Assembly: GCA_023389035.1 (NCBI GenBank)
Contig: JAEWFC010000015.1
Location: forward strand, 248,001 to 312,000
Length of the DNA stretch: 64,000 nucleotides
Source of the DNA: Acidobacteriota bacterium
GTDB lineage: Bacteria > Acidobacteriota > Blastocatellia > Pyrinomonadales > Pyrinomonadaceae
Direction: 5' to 3'
In this document: positions 8,483-17,064 of the stretch, piece after piece
Position numbering within the stretch: position 1 is the stretch's first letter
Layout: every line of letters begins with the position of its first letter
Position numbers and translations under genes: made by a program
Notes under the pieces: model-generated
Seen by the model: only the letters and a program-made list of their open reading frames with translations
Told to the model about the DNA's origin: nothing
Database searches by the model: none

Positions 8483-8550
8483 CGTTTAGAAACTAGACTA
8501 GCATTCACGGCGAATAAGCCTTCGCATCCGCCTTTAACGGATTTCGTATC

Positions 8551-9198
8551 TCATGCTCTGGAAGAGTGACGGCGTGCTCGCCTGATCATGGGATATATAG
8601 GTGGTGACGATGCCGTCTTTATTGTTCCCATCACCGAGAATCCAAAACGTTCATAAAGAGGTACGTTTCGCGGACTCGATGACTCGAGATAGGCCGGCCG
8701 CCCTTCCTCATCTACTTTGTCGAGCGAGTACCGAAGCAGCCGTGAGCCGACACCGTTTCCCTGCCTCTGCGTTTCTACGCCGATCATCGGCAGATACCAA
8801 TGCGGTTCGGAAGGATGAAATGCCGCCATCTGCGCGAACATGTCTTCTATCTCGGGCATAAGTGCCGGATCAACGGTTGCTTCGAACCGCGCGGTGATGG
8901 TTTCCTCGTCAGGGCTCACACCGGGAGGCAGCCAAAGTGCAGCACCCGCCATTTCGTCGGAAATGTATCCGGTTCCTGCATCAAAAGCTCCGCCCGCGAA
9001 GGAACGGATAAACCCGGGAAAATAGCTAAGGTAGTCCGCCGCATCAGGATAAACCCACCTTGCGACGGGATCGGTCGCAAACGCAACCGTTACGACAGCG
9101 ATCGCGGATGATCGGTCCGATTGTCCGGCGATCGAGACCCCGCTCGACGTGTACGCCGTAATATTTAACTGCTCTTCGGTTATTGCTTCGCTAAACAT
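8551..9198 (-). CDS. GNAT-family N-acetyltransferase
   Basis: 215 residues. The acetyl-CoA loop is QRQGNGVGSRLL, preceded by WYLPMIGVE (motif A strand) and followed by PAYLESSSPRNVPLYERFGF (motif B). An unusual N-terminal 40 residues precede the domain. A strong AGGGAGGG ribosome-binding site stands 6-9 nt before the ATG at 9198. The substrate cannot be told. It reads leftward as the last of three closely spaced same-strand genes, although gaps of 33 and 41 bp with separate ribosome sites leave the operon open. Confidence 0.85.
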   Translation of the reverse strand: MFSEAITEEQLNITAYTSSGVSIAGQSDRSSAIAVVTVAFATDPVARWVYPDAADYLSYFPGFIRSFAGGAFDAGTGYISDEMAGAALWLPPGVSPDEETITARFEATVDPALMPEIEDMFAQMAAFHPSEPHWYLPMIGVETQRQGNGVGSRLLRYSLDKVDEEGRPAYLESSSPRNVPLYERFGFSVMGTIKTASSPPIYPMIRRARRHSSRA

Positions 9199-9231
9199 CT
9201 CGAAAACCCTCCCTCTTGGGTTTATAGGCGG

Positions 9232-9507
9232 TCATTGTTTGGTCAGCTTTCCGTCTTTAATGACCAACTTGTCTTGGCCGCTCACGCGTATCTTTCCGAT
9301 ACCGACGACTTCCACCTCGCAGCTGCTGCAAATGCTAAGGATCGTCGAATTGCTGTCGATCCAGGTGTTGCGTGTGGTGCTGCCTTCATGAACCTTCACC
9401 TCGTATCGTTTCCCGTCGTCATTTCTGAGATCAGCCGGAAACGAAGTCCCCGCGAGCGCAACGATCGCTGTCAGTGTGAACAAAGCTCTTCGTATGTATT
9501 GCGTCAT
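9232..9507 (-). CDS. Small exported protein of unknown function
   Basis: 91 residues with a clear signal peptide (basic MTQYIRR, hydrophobic ALFTLTAIVALAGTS, cleavage likely after SFPA). The mature part of about 65 residues has two cysteines as CSSC and is beta-rich with many Lys and Asp residues (KLVIKDGKL at the end). An AAGGAG site precedes the ATG. No family is recognised. The CSSC motif might form a disulphide in the periplasm, but there is no thioredoxin fold. Confidence 0.6.
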   Translation of the reverse strand: MTQYIRRALFTLTAIVALAGTSFPADLRNDDGKRYEVKVHEGSTTRNTWIDSNSTILSICSSCEVEVVGIGKIRVSGQDKLVIKDGKLTKQ

Positions 9508-9548
9508 AATGTTTCTTCTCCTTTCTGAATATGCGCGCCCCTAGTTCG

Positions 9549-10043
9549 TTATTCGAGGTCGAGTCCTAGACTTCCGACTCCGCCCTCGAGCTCGAGATTC
9601 AATGTTCCGATCCCCTCATCGCCGATCGCCGACTTGAAGGCCGGATATAGCGTTCCGATCGCGTGAATATAATTGCGGCCGAGCCTCTTTGACAGGTGCC
9701 AGGTCGCCATTGCGTCAGTGTTAAGCGACATGATCGTCCACATCACGTTTGCACCGCGTGCGAACAACCCTTTTGCGGGGTCGATCCGTCCGTCGACCTT
9801 TGCGGAGCCTACGAGTCTTTTGACATGCCGCTGATATCGCTTGATCAGTTCACGCGTCTTGCCGTCCATGGTCCCGGTAGGTTCGGGAAACTGAATCCCC
9901 GTCCAATCTCGTTCGCCTTCCAGTGCATATTTCATCAGGGCCTGCACAGCGATAACGTCATCCTTGTCGTTGACGCCGTTCCTGCCGACAGAGCTCGATA
10001 GATTTACCTGCGGTAGTTCGTTGATCTGTTCAATTTTTGCCAT
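9549..10043 (-). CDS. Peptidoglycan-binding-like domain protein
   Basis: About 164 residues. The segment VGRNGVNDKDDVIAVQALM, a gap, then TGTMDGKTRELIKRYQRHV has the helix pattern of PG_binding_1-like modules. There is no signal peptide. A GGAG site supports the ATG at 10043 rather than an in-frame start 11 codons upstream. The C-terminal tail ends in a repeated Leu-Glu-rich strand (GTLNLELEGGVGSLGLDLE). Leaderless proteins of this type occur with contractile injection systems, but no such genes are seen nearby, so the role is open. Confidence 0.55.
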   Translation of the reverse strand: MAKIEQINELPQVNLSSSVGRNGVNDKDDVIAVQALMKYALEGERDWTGIQFPEPTGTMDGKTRELIKRYQRHVKRLVGSAKVDGRIDPAKGLFARGANVMWTIMSLNTDAMATWHLSKRLGRNYIHAIGTLYPAFKSAIGDEGIGTLNLELEGGVGSLGLDLE

Positions 10044-10211
10044 AGGGATACTCCATAAATGCGTAACTGTATGCATGACGGACCGTCCGTCACCGCAGTA
10101 AGACGCACCTCACTGATCAAAGGGGACAACAGCGGGTGCAACTTATCCCACTTGCGGGCGTATGCTAAGATATTGCGTTCAAACCCTCACCCTTACGCTT
10201 TTTCGCAACGA

Positions 10212-10787
10212 ATGGCGGACAACGGTTCAAACCAGATCACACGGCTCTTGCTCGATTGGCGGGCAGGTGATCGGAACGCGCTCGATGAACTGGTCCCTCT
10301 TGTGCAGACGGAGCTTCGCCGGCTTGCCCGCAACTATATGCGTCGACAAAAAGCCGGCCACACTCTGCAGACGACCGCTCTCGTTAACGAAGCGTTCATC
10401 CGTCTAGTAGATTCTGATCGCGTCAATTGGCAGGATCGAAACCACTTCTACGCGATCTCAGCACAATTGATGCGGCGGATCCTCGTTGATTCGGCACGGA
10501 AGCGGAACAGTCAGAAACGCGGCGGCGAGCGGATACAAGTCACGCTCGATGATCATCTCAACGTCTCCGACGAACGAGAAACGGACATTATCGCCTTGGA
10601 TGATGCACTAGGGCTTTTAGCGAAGTTGAGTCCACGGCAGGCGAGGATCGTTGAATTGAGATATTTTGGCGGGTTAACTGAAGAACAGATCGGGGAAACG
10701 CTCGAGATCTCATCAAGAACCGTGAGACGCGACTGGAACCTTGCACGAGCCTTTCTGTTTCGCGAATTAAATCGAGGCGATCGATGA
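10212..10787 (+). CDS. ECF-like RNA polymerase sigma factor (TIGR02999-type)
   Basis: About 191 residues starting MADNGSNQITRLLLDWRAGD. Region 2 contains LRRLARNYMRRQ and TALVNEAFIRLVD; region 4 contains LSPRQARIVELRYFGGLTEEQIGETLEISSRTVRRDW, a clear helix-turn-helix. This sigma-70 subfamily is common in Acidobacteriota and Planctomycetes next to Ser/Thr kinases. The stop overlaps the ATG of the kinase (ATGA at 10784-10787), so the two are translationally coupled. No anti-sigma gene is present, and control by the kinase is the obvious hypothesis. Confidence 0.92.
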   Translation: MADNGSNQITRLLLDWRAGDRNALDELVPLVQTELRRLARNYMRRQKAGHTLQTTALVNEAFIRLVDSDRVNWQDRNHFYAISAQLMRRILVDSARKRNSQKRGGERIQVTLDDHLNVSDERETDIIALDDALGLLAKLSPRQARIVELRYFGGLTEEQIGETLEISSRTVRRDWNLARAFLFRELNRGDR

Positions 10788-13660
10788 CACCCGAGCAGTG
10801 GGAAAGGGTCAGTGAGCTATATCATACCGCTCTTGAGCTTGATCCCAACGAGCGATCGGCATTCCTTGAAACAGAATGCGATGCATCGCTGCGTTCAGAG
10901 GTCCTTTCGCTGCTTGCTGCCGACGGTGCAGCAGGCGATTTCATTAAAGAACCGATCGTCGGAAACAGCCCGCCGAATTTCGACTCCTCACCTACTAATG
11001 ATCTTGCAGGTAAAACGCTCGGCCACTATTTGATCGAAAGATCGATAGGATCCGGAGGAATGGGCGAGGTATATCTGGCAGTTGATACGCGGCTCGGACG
11101 AAAGGTCGCCATAAAGACTCTGCCGGCAGAGATCGCCGCCGATCAAAACTACCTGAAGCGATTCAGAAATGAAGCCCTTGCCGCAGCAAATATAAATCAT
11201 CCGAACGTATCGACCATCTATTCCGTCGAGGAGAACGCCGATAGCCCCTTCATCACGATGGAATACATCGAGGGCAAGACGCTAGACCGATGTATTCCGG
11301 AAAACGGGCTAGCGATCGATAAATTCGTCGATTGGTTTACGCAGATCGCTGACGCGCTCGCTCATGCTCATGAAAAAGGCATCGTCCACCGTGACATTAA
11401 GCCCGGTAATGTGATGATCGCGGCCGAAGGTAAACCAAAGGTCCTGGATTTTGGCCTGGCTCTGATCGATCCACGCTCAGCGGTGCGTATCGAAAGCGAC
11501 ATCCATATCACCACTCCCGGACAGATCATCGGAACTCCATCATATATGTCGCCGGAACAGGCCGAAGGCAAGACGGTCGATCACAGGACAGACATTTTCA
11601 GCCTCGGCGTCGTGATGTATGAAGCGATCACCGGTGACAGGCCATTCACCGGCGACAGCAATGCCGAGATCGTAAGCAATCTATTGAAAACCGATCCTCT
11701 GCCGATACAGACATCGCGGCCGGATGTTCCTGAAGCGTTGGCAAAATTGATCGAAGGCTGCGTGATCAAACCGAGGGATAGGCGCGTTCAGTCAATGCGG
11801 TCCATATCCGATGCTCTCGCGGCGATGGGATCGTATATCAAGACGGGCCGGTCACTGGAAAGCTTTCAGCACCGGCTATTTCGCGAATACCGTCCCCCAT
11901 CGGCGATGTGGATCCCATTCTCCGCCGTCGTTATCGCAGTCGCTGCGGTCGGCCTTTGGTATATCTTTTCGGAGGATCAAAGCACTGCCGCGGTGAGCTA
12001 CGCCGATTTCACCTTTCGCAAGCTCTCGCAATCGAATGATGTCGTGTTCGCACACATTACCGCTGACGGACGCTCCGTCGCATACAACACGATCGAAGAA
12101 AAAGAGATGCGGGCGATGTATATACGCCGCATCGACGATAGGAATGCTCTGCAGCTGATGCCACAACAGCCGGTGCAGTACTGGGGTGGACTAACAACGA
12201 GCACTGATGGAAGCCAGATCTACTTCATCACCGCAGAACGTGCCGCGAAATTCGGAACTCTTTACCGCATTTCATCGCTTGGCGGACAGCCGCGAAAGCT
12301 TGTGGACACGGTTAACGACCTGGGATCTCTTTCTCCCGATGGCACGCGTATTCTCTTTGTTCGTTACACCGATGATGGGGCTAACCTGATGTCGGCCTCG
12401 TCAGACGATGGCACGGATGAACGCGTCATCCAGTCCGTTGGGGGAAGCACGTTGTATCGTGATCCTCAGTACTCGGCCGACGGCACCAAGATATACGTGA
12501 TCAGATTTGATGTACGCGACGGCAACGAATACTGGTCGATCGTTGAATTGCCCGCGGCCGGCGGTGCGGAGAAAGTTATCGTTCCGAGTCAACGGCCGAA
12601 GATCAGCGAGCTGGTAACGCTACGGCGTTCGAACGCATTGATAGTGAACGCAACAGATCCGATCTCAAACCTCGCGCAGCTATATCATTTATCGCTTGAT
12701 ACAGGCCGGCAGACCAGGATCACGAACGATCTAAACCAATATTTCGGTGCGAGTGCCGACGACACAGGTGAGACGATCGTTTCTGCCCAGCGGCAGCAGC
12801 AAAATATGGTCTGGATCGGCGACACGGACGATCCGTCGTCATTCAAGATGGTTTCGCCCGAACCAAACGTCTATATGACGGCACAACTTACACCTGCAGG
12901 GCAGATCATTTATGACGCGGTCGACAACAACCGGCCTCATATCTATAAGATGAATGCCGACGGCAGCAACATACAGCAGCTCACACCAAATAACTCCGAC
13001 GACAGCAAGCCATGCGTCTCGCCCGATGGACGTTATATCGTGTTTGATTCAGACAGGAGCGGCGAACGCAGGATCTGGAGAATGAATATCGATGGCAGCG
13101 AGCCGGAATTGCTAACTGTCGACGAAGGCACGGCATCATCTCCTCAGATCTCGGCGGACGGATCGACCGTGTTTTATTTCAAGAACGTCCGCGGTGCAGC
13201 TCGCCAGATTTTTCAGGTGCCTATTGAGGGCGGACAAGCCACCCGCGCCCCGTTCGATTCAGAGGACTATTTCACTGTCTCTAACAGCGGAAAGATGATC
13301 GCATATACCGCAGGTGACGAGCCACAAAAGCGTCCGAAGATCCACGTTCGCAGCCTTTCAGATCCGGCATCGGTACGAGTCTTTCCGGTGTCGCCGATCC
13401 ATATTCTCAATTGGTCAGCGGATGATCGGTCTCTCTTTTATCGCGAACGAGAGGTAGGTGAAAATCCGTACGCTACGATCTGGAAACTCGACGTCGATTC
13501 CGGGCGATCGAAGGTCCTGTTCTCTGTCGCTCCCGAACACATCTACGACATCAGCTTTTCGGCGGACGGCAAACGGATGGTGATGGTTCGCGGCAAGATG
13601 CTTTCCGATGCAGTGCTCTTGACACGTCTCGCTCAACAAAGCGGAACGGACGTCGAATGA
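10784..13660 (+). CDS. Transmembrane Ser/Thr protein kinase with PD40/TolB-like propeller
   Basis: 958 residues. The kinase domain runs from about residue 80 to 355: GSGGMG loop at 89-94, catalytic Lys111 in VAIK, HRDIKPGN at 202-209, DFG at 222-224, then GTPSYMSPEQAEG. An N-terminal 70 residues resemble the acidobacterial leader (WERVSELYHTALELDPNERSAFL). One membrane segment follows near 375-397 (WIPFSAVVIAVAAVGLWYIF). The rest is a chain of PD40/WD40-like blades (SPDGRYIVFDSDRSGERRIW, ISADGSTVFYF), likely periplasmic and a possible signal sensor. It is coupled to the upstream sigma factor. Confidence 0.95.
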   Translation: MTPEQWERVSELYHTALELDPNERSAFLETECDASLRSEVLSLLAADGAAGDFIKEPIVGNSPPNFDSSPTNDLAGKTLGHYLIERSIGSGGMGEVYLAVDTRLGRKVAIKTLPAEIAADQNYLKRFRNEALAAANINHPNVSTIYSVEENADSPFITMEYIEGKTLDRCIPENGLAIDKFVDWFTQIADALAHAHEKGIVHRDIKPGNVMIAAEGKPKVLDFGLALIDPRSAVRIESDIHITTPGQIIGTPSYMSPEQAEGKTVDHRTDIFSLGVVMYEAITGDRPFTGDSNAEIVSNLLKTDPLPIQTSRPDVPEALAKLIEGCVIKPRDRRVQSMRSISDALAAMGSYIKTGRSLESFQHRLFREYRPPSAMWIPFSAVVIAVAAVGLWYIFSEDQSTAAVSYADFTFRKLSQSNDVVFAHITADGRSVAYNTIEEKEMRAMYIRRIDDRNALQLMPQQPVQYWGGLTTSTDGSQIYFITAERAAKFGTLYRISSLGGQPRKLVDTVNDLGSLSPDGTRILFVRYTDDGANLMSASSDDGTDERVIQSVGGSTLYRDPQYSADGTKIYVIRFDVRDGNEYWSIVELPAAGGAEKVIVPSQRPKISELVTLRRSNALIVNATDPISNLAQLYHLSLDTGRQTRITNDLNQYFGASADDTGETIVSAQRQQQNMVWIGDTDDPSSFKMVSPEPNVYMTAQLTPAGQIIYDAVDNNRPHIYKMNADGSNIQQLTPNNSDDSKPCVSPDGRYIVFDSDRSGERRIWRMNIDGSEPELLTVDEGTASSPQISADGSTVFYFKNVRGAARQIFQVPIEGGQATRAPFDSEDYFTVSNSGKMIAYTAGDEPQKRPKIHVRSLSDPASVRVFPVSPIHILNWSADDRSLFYREREVGENPYATIWKLDVDSGRSKVLFSVAPEHIYDISFSADGKRMVMVRGKMLSDAVLLTRLAQQSGTDVE

Positions 13661-13717
13661 ATGATCCTTGTCCATTTGACGCCTCCGCGGACCGTTCCCG
13701 GAATATGGCCTATGGAC

Positions 13718-13948
13718 TGCCAACTTTGCGGGTTTGTTAGCTAATTTATCTCCAAAGTTATCTAACTTCGCCGCGTTTCTATGCAAAAGTGAGGCACTTT
13801 TATGCAACTTTGAGAGTTTTTTATGCAATTTAGCTCTTCTTTTGTATAATTCCGGTCTTGTTTTATGTAATTCTGGTCTTTTTTTATGTAATTCTGGTCT
13901 TTTTTTAAGTAATTCAGGTCTTATTCTATTCAATTTTGGAGTTTTATT
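13718..13948. repeat. 21-bp tandem array 2 (11 units)
   Basis: Eleven contiguous 21-bp units in strict phase. The best-conserved units (13865-13906, two identical copies) read ATGTAATTC, then TGGTC and a run of seven T. On the minus strand the unit contains AATTACATAAAA, a core shared with array 3. The minus strand is open across the array and would encode ELHKKRP-like heptads. The first three units are the most degenerate. The array starts 58 bp after the kinase stop and lies between that gene and the leftward tRNAs. Confidence 0.92.
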
Positions 13949-14058
13949 GTGAGCTCGAACGAGGCTTTTGCGTGGATCTCGCGTGCGTTTATCAGGTATT
14001 GTGAAAGTGCTAAACCGATAAACCGCAGTAATTTACAGCGGCATCTTTGAACGAGAAA

Positions 14059-14091
14059 GGCCGTCCGGAAAGTGATCCGGACGGCCTTTTT
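14059..14091. terminator. Strong bidirectional terminator between array 2 and tRNA-Asp
   Basis: A perfect 10-bp stem GGCCGTCCGG/CCGGACGGCC with an 8-nt loop and T5 on the plus strand; the minus strand ends in TTTC. It lies just 3' of the leftward tRNA genes and downstream of the kinase and array 2. Confidence 0.88.
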
Positions 14092-14098
14092 CTAAAAG

Positions 14099-14175
14099 TG
14101 GCGGGGCCGACGGGACTCGAACCCGCGACCTCCAACGTGACAGGCTGGCGTTCTAACCAACTGAACTACGACCCC
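14099..14175 (-). tRNA. tRNA-Asp (GTC)
   Basis: 77 nt. Acceptor arms GGGGTCG/CGGCCCC pair, the D-arm begins TAGTTCAG, the anticodon loop is CTGTCAC with anticodon GTC, and the T-arm is GCGGGTTCGAGTCCCGT. The 3' CCA is encoded. It lies 29 bp downstream of tRNA-Val, probably in one transcript. Confidence 0.97.
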
Positions 14176-14204
14176 GCATTTGGAAACTTAAATATTTCCT
14201 GAAG

Positions 14205-14280
14205 TGGTGGGCACGAAGGGACTCGAACCCCTAACTTCCTCCTTGTAAGAGAGGCTGTCTACCAATTGACGTACGTGCCC
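14205..14280 (-). tRNA. tRNA-Val (TAC)
   Basis: 76 nt. Acceptor GGGCACG pairs with CGTGCCC. The anticodon stem-loop is CCTCT, CTTACAA, GGAGG, giving anticodon TAC. The T-arm is AGGGGTTCGAGTCCCTT and the 3' ACCA is encoded. The anticodon arm closely resembles that of other bacterial tRNA-Val(UAC). Confidence 0.95.
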
Positions 14281-14425
14281 AAGATCTTGAATGAGCATGA
14301 AACGCTCGCGGTCTGAAGACCCACCAAAATTGTCAAACAGACGCCCTCCATATCGGAGGGCGAACTGAAATGCTACGAAATCAATGGCTCGTATGTCAAG
14401 CAAACGGCGATGTTTCGCAGATAAT

Positions 14426-15322
14426 TTATGACGTTCTCGCGGTCATATACGCCACCAGGCCGTGCAGCATCGGTGCCGGCCGCGACATCCGCTCGAGAGC
14501 GGCGACCGATTCGCTCGAGGCGGACCTGACACGATCGTACGTCGGATCTAGGCCGATCACAGACGGATAGGTTGCCTTTGCGGCAGCGACATCCTTACCG
14601 GCAGTTTTTCCGAGCTGCTCTGTCGTCGCAGTGATGTCCAGGAGATCGTCCACGATCTGAAACAGTAATCCGATCTTTTCGCCGTATTCTCTGACCGCTG
14701 CCAGATCATCCGCAGAAGCTTCGGCGATCAACGCACCGGCAGTCACTGAAAAAGCGATCAATGCCCCGGTCTTATTTTTATGAATGTCCTCAAGAGCGTC
14801 AGCGGACACAGGTTTGCCTTCCGCTTCCAGGTCTAACTGCTGCCCGACCACCATACATGCTGCCGCTTCGCCGAGGCCTGCTATCAATTCAGTGCGGATA
14901 CCAGAGCTTAATCGCTCGTCGGCAGCGATGGTCTGAAATGCCAATGCCTGAAGAGCATCGCCGGCCAGTATCGCTGTGGATTCGCCGAACTTTTTATGAC
15001 AGGTCTCGCGGCCTCGTCGCAGGTCGTCGTCGTCCATTGATGGAAGGTCGTCGTGGATAAGCGAATAGGTGTGCATCATCTCGACAGCCGCTCCGCAGCG
15101 TACCAGCAAAGCCCGATCGCCACCGAAAGCAAGTCCCGTGGCCGATACCAATGCCGGACGAAAACGCTTTCCGCCGGCGAAAAGGCTCCATCGCATTGCG
15201 TCTCGCAGCGAACGCGGGCCGCGCCCCGATGCCGGGATCAGATGATCAAGCTCGGCGTTTACGGATGCGGCCGATTCGCGTAGGAATTCTTCGACTTCTT
15301 CCATCGAGACGAGATTATCCAT
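14426..15322 (-). CDS. ispA: Short-chain (farnesyl/geranylgeranyl) diphosphate synthase
   Basis: About 298 residues of the class I polyprenyl synthetase family, condensing isopentenyl diphosphate with allylic diphosphates. The first aspartate-rich motif is HDDLPSMDDDDLRRG and the second is FQIVDDLLD. GGKRFRPAL binds diphosphate. The two extra residues in the first motif (DDLPSMDDD) mark the bacterial FPP synthase type. The ATG at 15322 is chosen because upstream in-frame residues lack homology. Its product feeds quinone and undecaprenyl phosphate synthesis. It is divergent from the flavin reductase gene. Confidence 0.92.
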   Translation of the reverse strand: MDNLVSMEEVEEFLRESAASVNAELDHLIPASGRGPRSLRDAMRWSLFAGGKRFRPALVSATGLAFGGDRALLVRCGAAVEMMHTYSLIHDDLPSMDDDDLRRGRETCHKKFGESTAILAGDALQALAFQTIAADERLSSGIRTELIAGLGEAAACMVVGQQLDLEAEGKPVSADALEDIHKNKTGALIAFSVTAGALIAEASADDLAAVREYGEKIGLLFQIVDDLLDITATTEQLGKTAGKDVAAAKATYPSVIGLDPTYDRVRSASSESVAALERMSRPAPMLHGLVAYMTARTS

Positions 15323-15394
15323 TATCAAATTGGCTTTTTCAATCAAGCAGTATTTTGTCGATGCATCGGCGTTCGTTAAGATTTGAAGAAGCTT

Positions 15395-15877
15395 ATGGCG
15401 GTGAACCCGGACGAATTCAGAAATGCTCTGTCGCGTTTTGCGAGCGGGGTGACTGTAGTAACAACTCGCGACAATACGGGGCGATTTCACGGCATAACGG
15501 TGTCGGCGTTTTCCTCAGTTTCGCTAGATCCGCCCCTGGTCCTGATCTGCGTCGAAAAAGCAACAGCCAGCCATCAGGCATTTCACGAATCGGGCGTTTT
15601 CGTGGTTAACGTCCTTTCGTCTGAACAGAGAGAAGTTTCCGAACACTTCGCCTCGCCTCTAGAAAACAAGTTTGAGGCTTCGGAACACTCTGTCGGCTCG
15701 CTAGAACTGCCGGTGCTTGCCGGCTGTCTTGCAACGCTGGAATGCAGGATCAAGAATGTATTCGACGGCGGCGATCACAGCATAATATTAGCCACGGTCG
15801 AAAACTCGGCTGTCGAAGACGGGGACCCGCTCGTGTATTTTCGAGGCACTTACGGAACGACCACAGCCGACGCGTGA
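15395..15877 (+). CDS. FMN-binding flavin reductase-like protein
   Basis: About 160 residues of the HpaC/flavin-reductase-like split-barrel family. FASGVTVVTT, GITVSAFSSVSLDPPLVLICV and FVVNVLSSEQREVSEHFA are typical FMN-contact segments, and GDHSIILATVE with DPLVYFRGTYG closes the barrel. Such enzymes reduce FMN or FAD with NAD(P)H for a partner monooxygenase, but no flavin monooxygenase is adjacent. The ATG at 15395 and an upstream TTG at 15383 are both possible. It converges with hslO, leaving an 11-bp gap. Confidence 0.88.
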   Translation: MAVNPDEFRNALSRFASGVTVVTTRDNTGRFHGITVSAFSSVSLDPPLVLICVEKATASHQAFHESGVFVVNVLSSEQREVSEHFASPLENKFEASEHSVGSLELPVLAGCLATLECRIKNVFDGGDHSIILATVENSAVEDGDPLVYFRGTYGTTTADA

Positions 15878-15888
15878 CGGTATAGCCC

Positions 15889-16791
15889 TTATTCTAAAGA
15901 CGAACCGTCGTTTTCCACGATCTTGAGCAGGTCTTCCTCATTCAAAACGTAGGTCTCGTTACAAAATCCGCAGTTCATTACAGCACCTTTATCTTCGGCC
16001 ATCATAGAGCGGACCTCCGCTTCCCCAAGTGCCCCGATCATCGCGGCAGCCTTTTCGTCGGAGCAGGTACACTGAAAGCTGACATCCTTTTCCTCGAGCA
16101 CTTCGAAATCGATAAGGCCAAGTGCCATCTCGGCAAGGTCGGCAGGCGTGGCACCTTCGCCGATCAGCGACGTGACATGCGGGGCGTGTCGGATAGTGTC
16201 CTCGATCATTGTGATGTGATGCTCGTTTGCTCCGGGCATCATCTGCACCATGACGCCGCCTGCGGCCGTGACGTACGGCTCGGAATTCTTTAACAGCACA
16301 CCAAGAAGTACGGCAGATGGGATCTGCTCCGATTTTGCAAGGTAATACGCAAAATCTTCAGCGATCTCTCCGGAAACGATCGGAACCGAGCCCACATACG
16401 GCTCAGGCCTGAAACCAAGATCGAAACCTGCCTCACGGATCACATAAAACGTGCCGTCGCCAACAATGCCGCTGACGTCGAACTTGCCGTTCGGTTTCGC
16501 GGGAAGTTCGACTACTGCGTTCTTTACGTAACCGCGTACGGTTCCGACATTGGTTGCTTCGGCCACAACGCCTTTCAGCGGGCCTTCGCAGTCGATGCGG
16601 GCCGTGATCCGGTCGAAATCCTTTTGCGTCGCTCCAAGCAAAAGCGTGCCTGTGAGCATTCGGCCGAGTGCTGCCGAGACCGTTGGTGATGTCTGATGTC
16701 GGCGCACCGCCTCGGTCGTTATCTCGGTCGTGACTGCTGCTAATACGCGGATCGTTCCATCGGCAGCGGTTGCGTGTATAAGCTTATCCAT
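15889..16791 (-). CDS. hslO: Redox-regulated chaperone Hsp33
   Basis: About 300 residues. It starts MDKLIHATAADGTIR, typical of Hsp33. The C-terminal zinc switch has CTC in QCTCSDEK and CGFC in NCGFCNETY, giving the CxC...CxxC set that binds zinc when reduced. Oxidation releases zinc and activates the holdase. An in-frame start 12 codons upstream is less likely. It is divergent from nrdJ across a 273-bp region that carries the nrdJ operator. Confidence 0.95.
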   Translation of the reverse strand: MDKLIHATAADGTIRVLAAVTTEITTEAVRRHQTSPTVSAALGRMLTGTLLLGATQKDFDRITARIDCEGPLKGVVAEATNVGTVRGYVKNAVVELPAKPNGKFDVSGIVGDGTFYVIREAGFDLGFRPEPYVGSVPIVSGEIAEDFAYYLAKSEQIPSAVLLGVLLKNSEPYVTAAGGVMVQMMPGANEHHITMIEDTIRHAPHVTSLIGEGATPADLAEMALGLIDFEVLEEKDVSFQCTCSDEKAAAMIGALGEAEVRSMMAEDKGAVMNCGFCNETYVLNEEDLLKIVENDGSSLE

Positions 16792-16893
16792 AATTGAAGT
16801 TTCAAGAATCCGCAGCCCTAAAGTCAACAGCAGCGAAAATTAATGAATAACTTTAAAGATCGCTTGTACCTGATTGAGGTTGCTCTATTTACG

Positions 16894-16946
16894 GCACAAT
16901 AGGTTGTAGCACAATATGTTGACACTACTATATGTTGACGTATAAA
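16894..16946 (+). promoter_or_regulatory. nrdJ promoter with three adjacent NrdR-type boxes
   Basis: Three 10-bp cores, CAATAGGTTG (16897-16906), CAATATGTTG (16912-16921) and CTATATGTTG (16928-16937), fit the known palindromic NrdR box (C-W-A-t-A-T-a-T-W-G). The outer pair is 31 bp apart, the usual two-box spacing; the middle box fills the gap at 15 and 16 bp. A perfect -35 TTGACA (16919-16924) and a TATAAA -10 (16941-16946), 16 bp apart, overlap boxes 2 and 3, so bound NrdR would block RNA polymerase. The leader to nrdJ is about 110 nt and carries a GATCGA/TCGATC hairpin near 16965-16982. Confidence 0.72.
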
Positions 16947-17064
16947 ATAAAAGAACGGCCACTGATCGACGGCATCGATCGTTCTCCTTTAGATGATCAA
17001 ATGATAAGATAGGTCCACAACAACAACATCGATAACGCTCCCAGAGCGATAAAAGCTTTCCATT

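Noticed and set aside
8026..8496. A 156-codon open frame through array 1 encoding ETFVFCH-type repeats
   Set aside because: The frame is open because the repeat length is a multiple of three. It has no ribosome-binding site, extends through a terminator hairpin, and several other frames across the array are open too.
13415..13933. A 172-codon minus-strand frame through array 2 and the kinase 3' end
   Set aside because: It starts inside the array and runs antisense to a well-supported kinase gene, with no ribosome-binding site. The heptad part is reported as a finding, not as a gene.
14342..14362. Hairpin CGCCCTCC/GGAGGGCG downstream of ispA
   Set aside because: The stem is good, but no T run follows on the minus strand, so I did not list it as a terminator.
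16828..17064. Cobalamin riboswitch before nrdJ
   Set aside because: The leader is about 110 nt and lacks the B12-box core; the NrdR boxes explain the region better.
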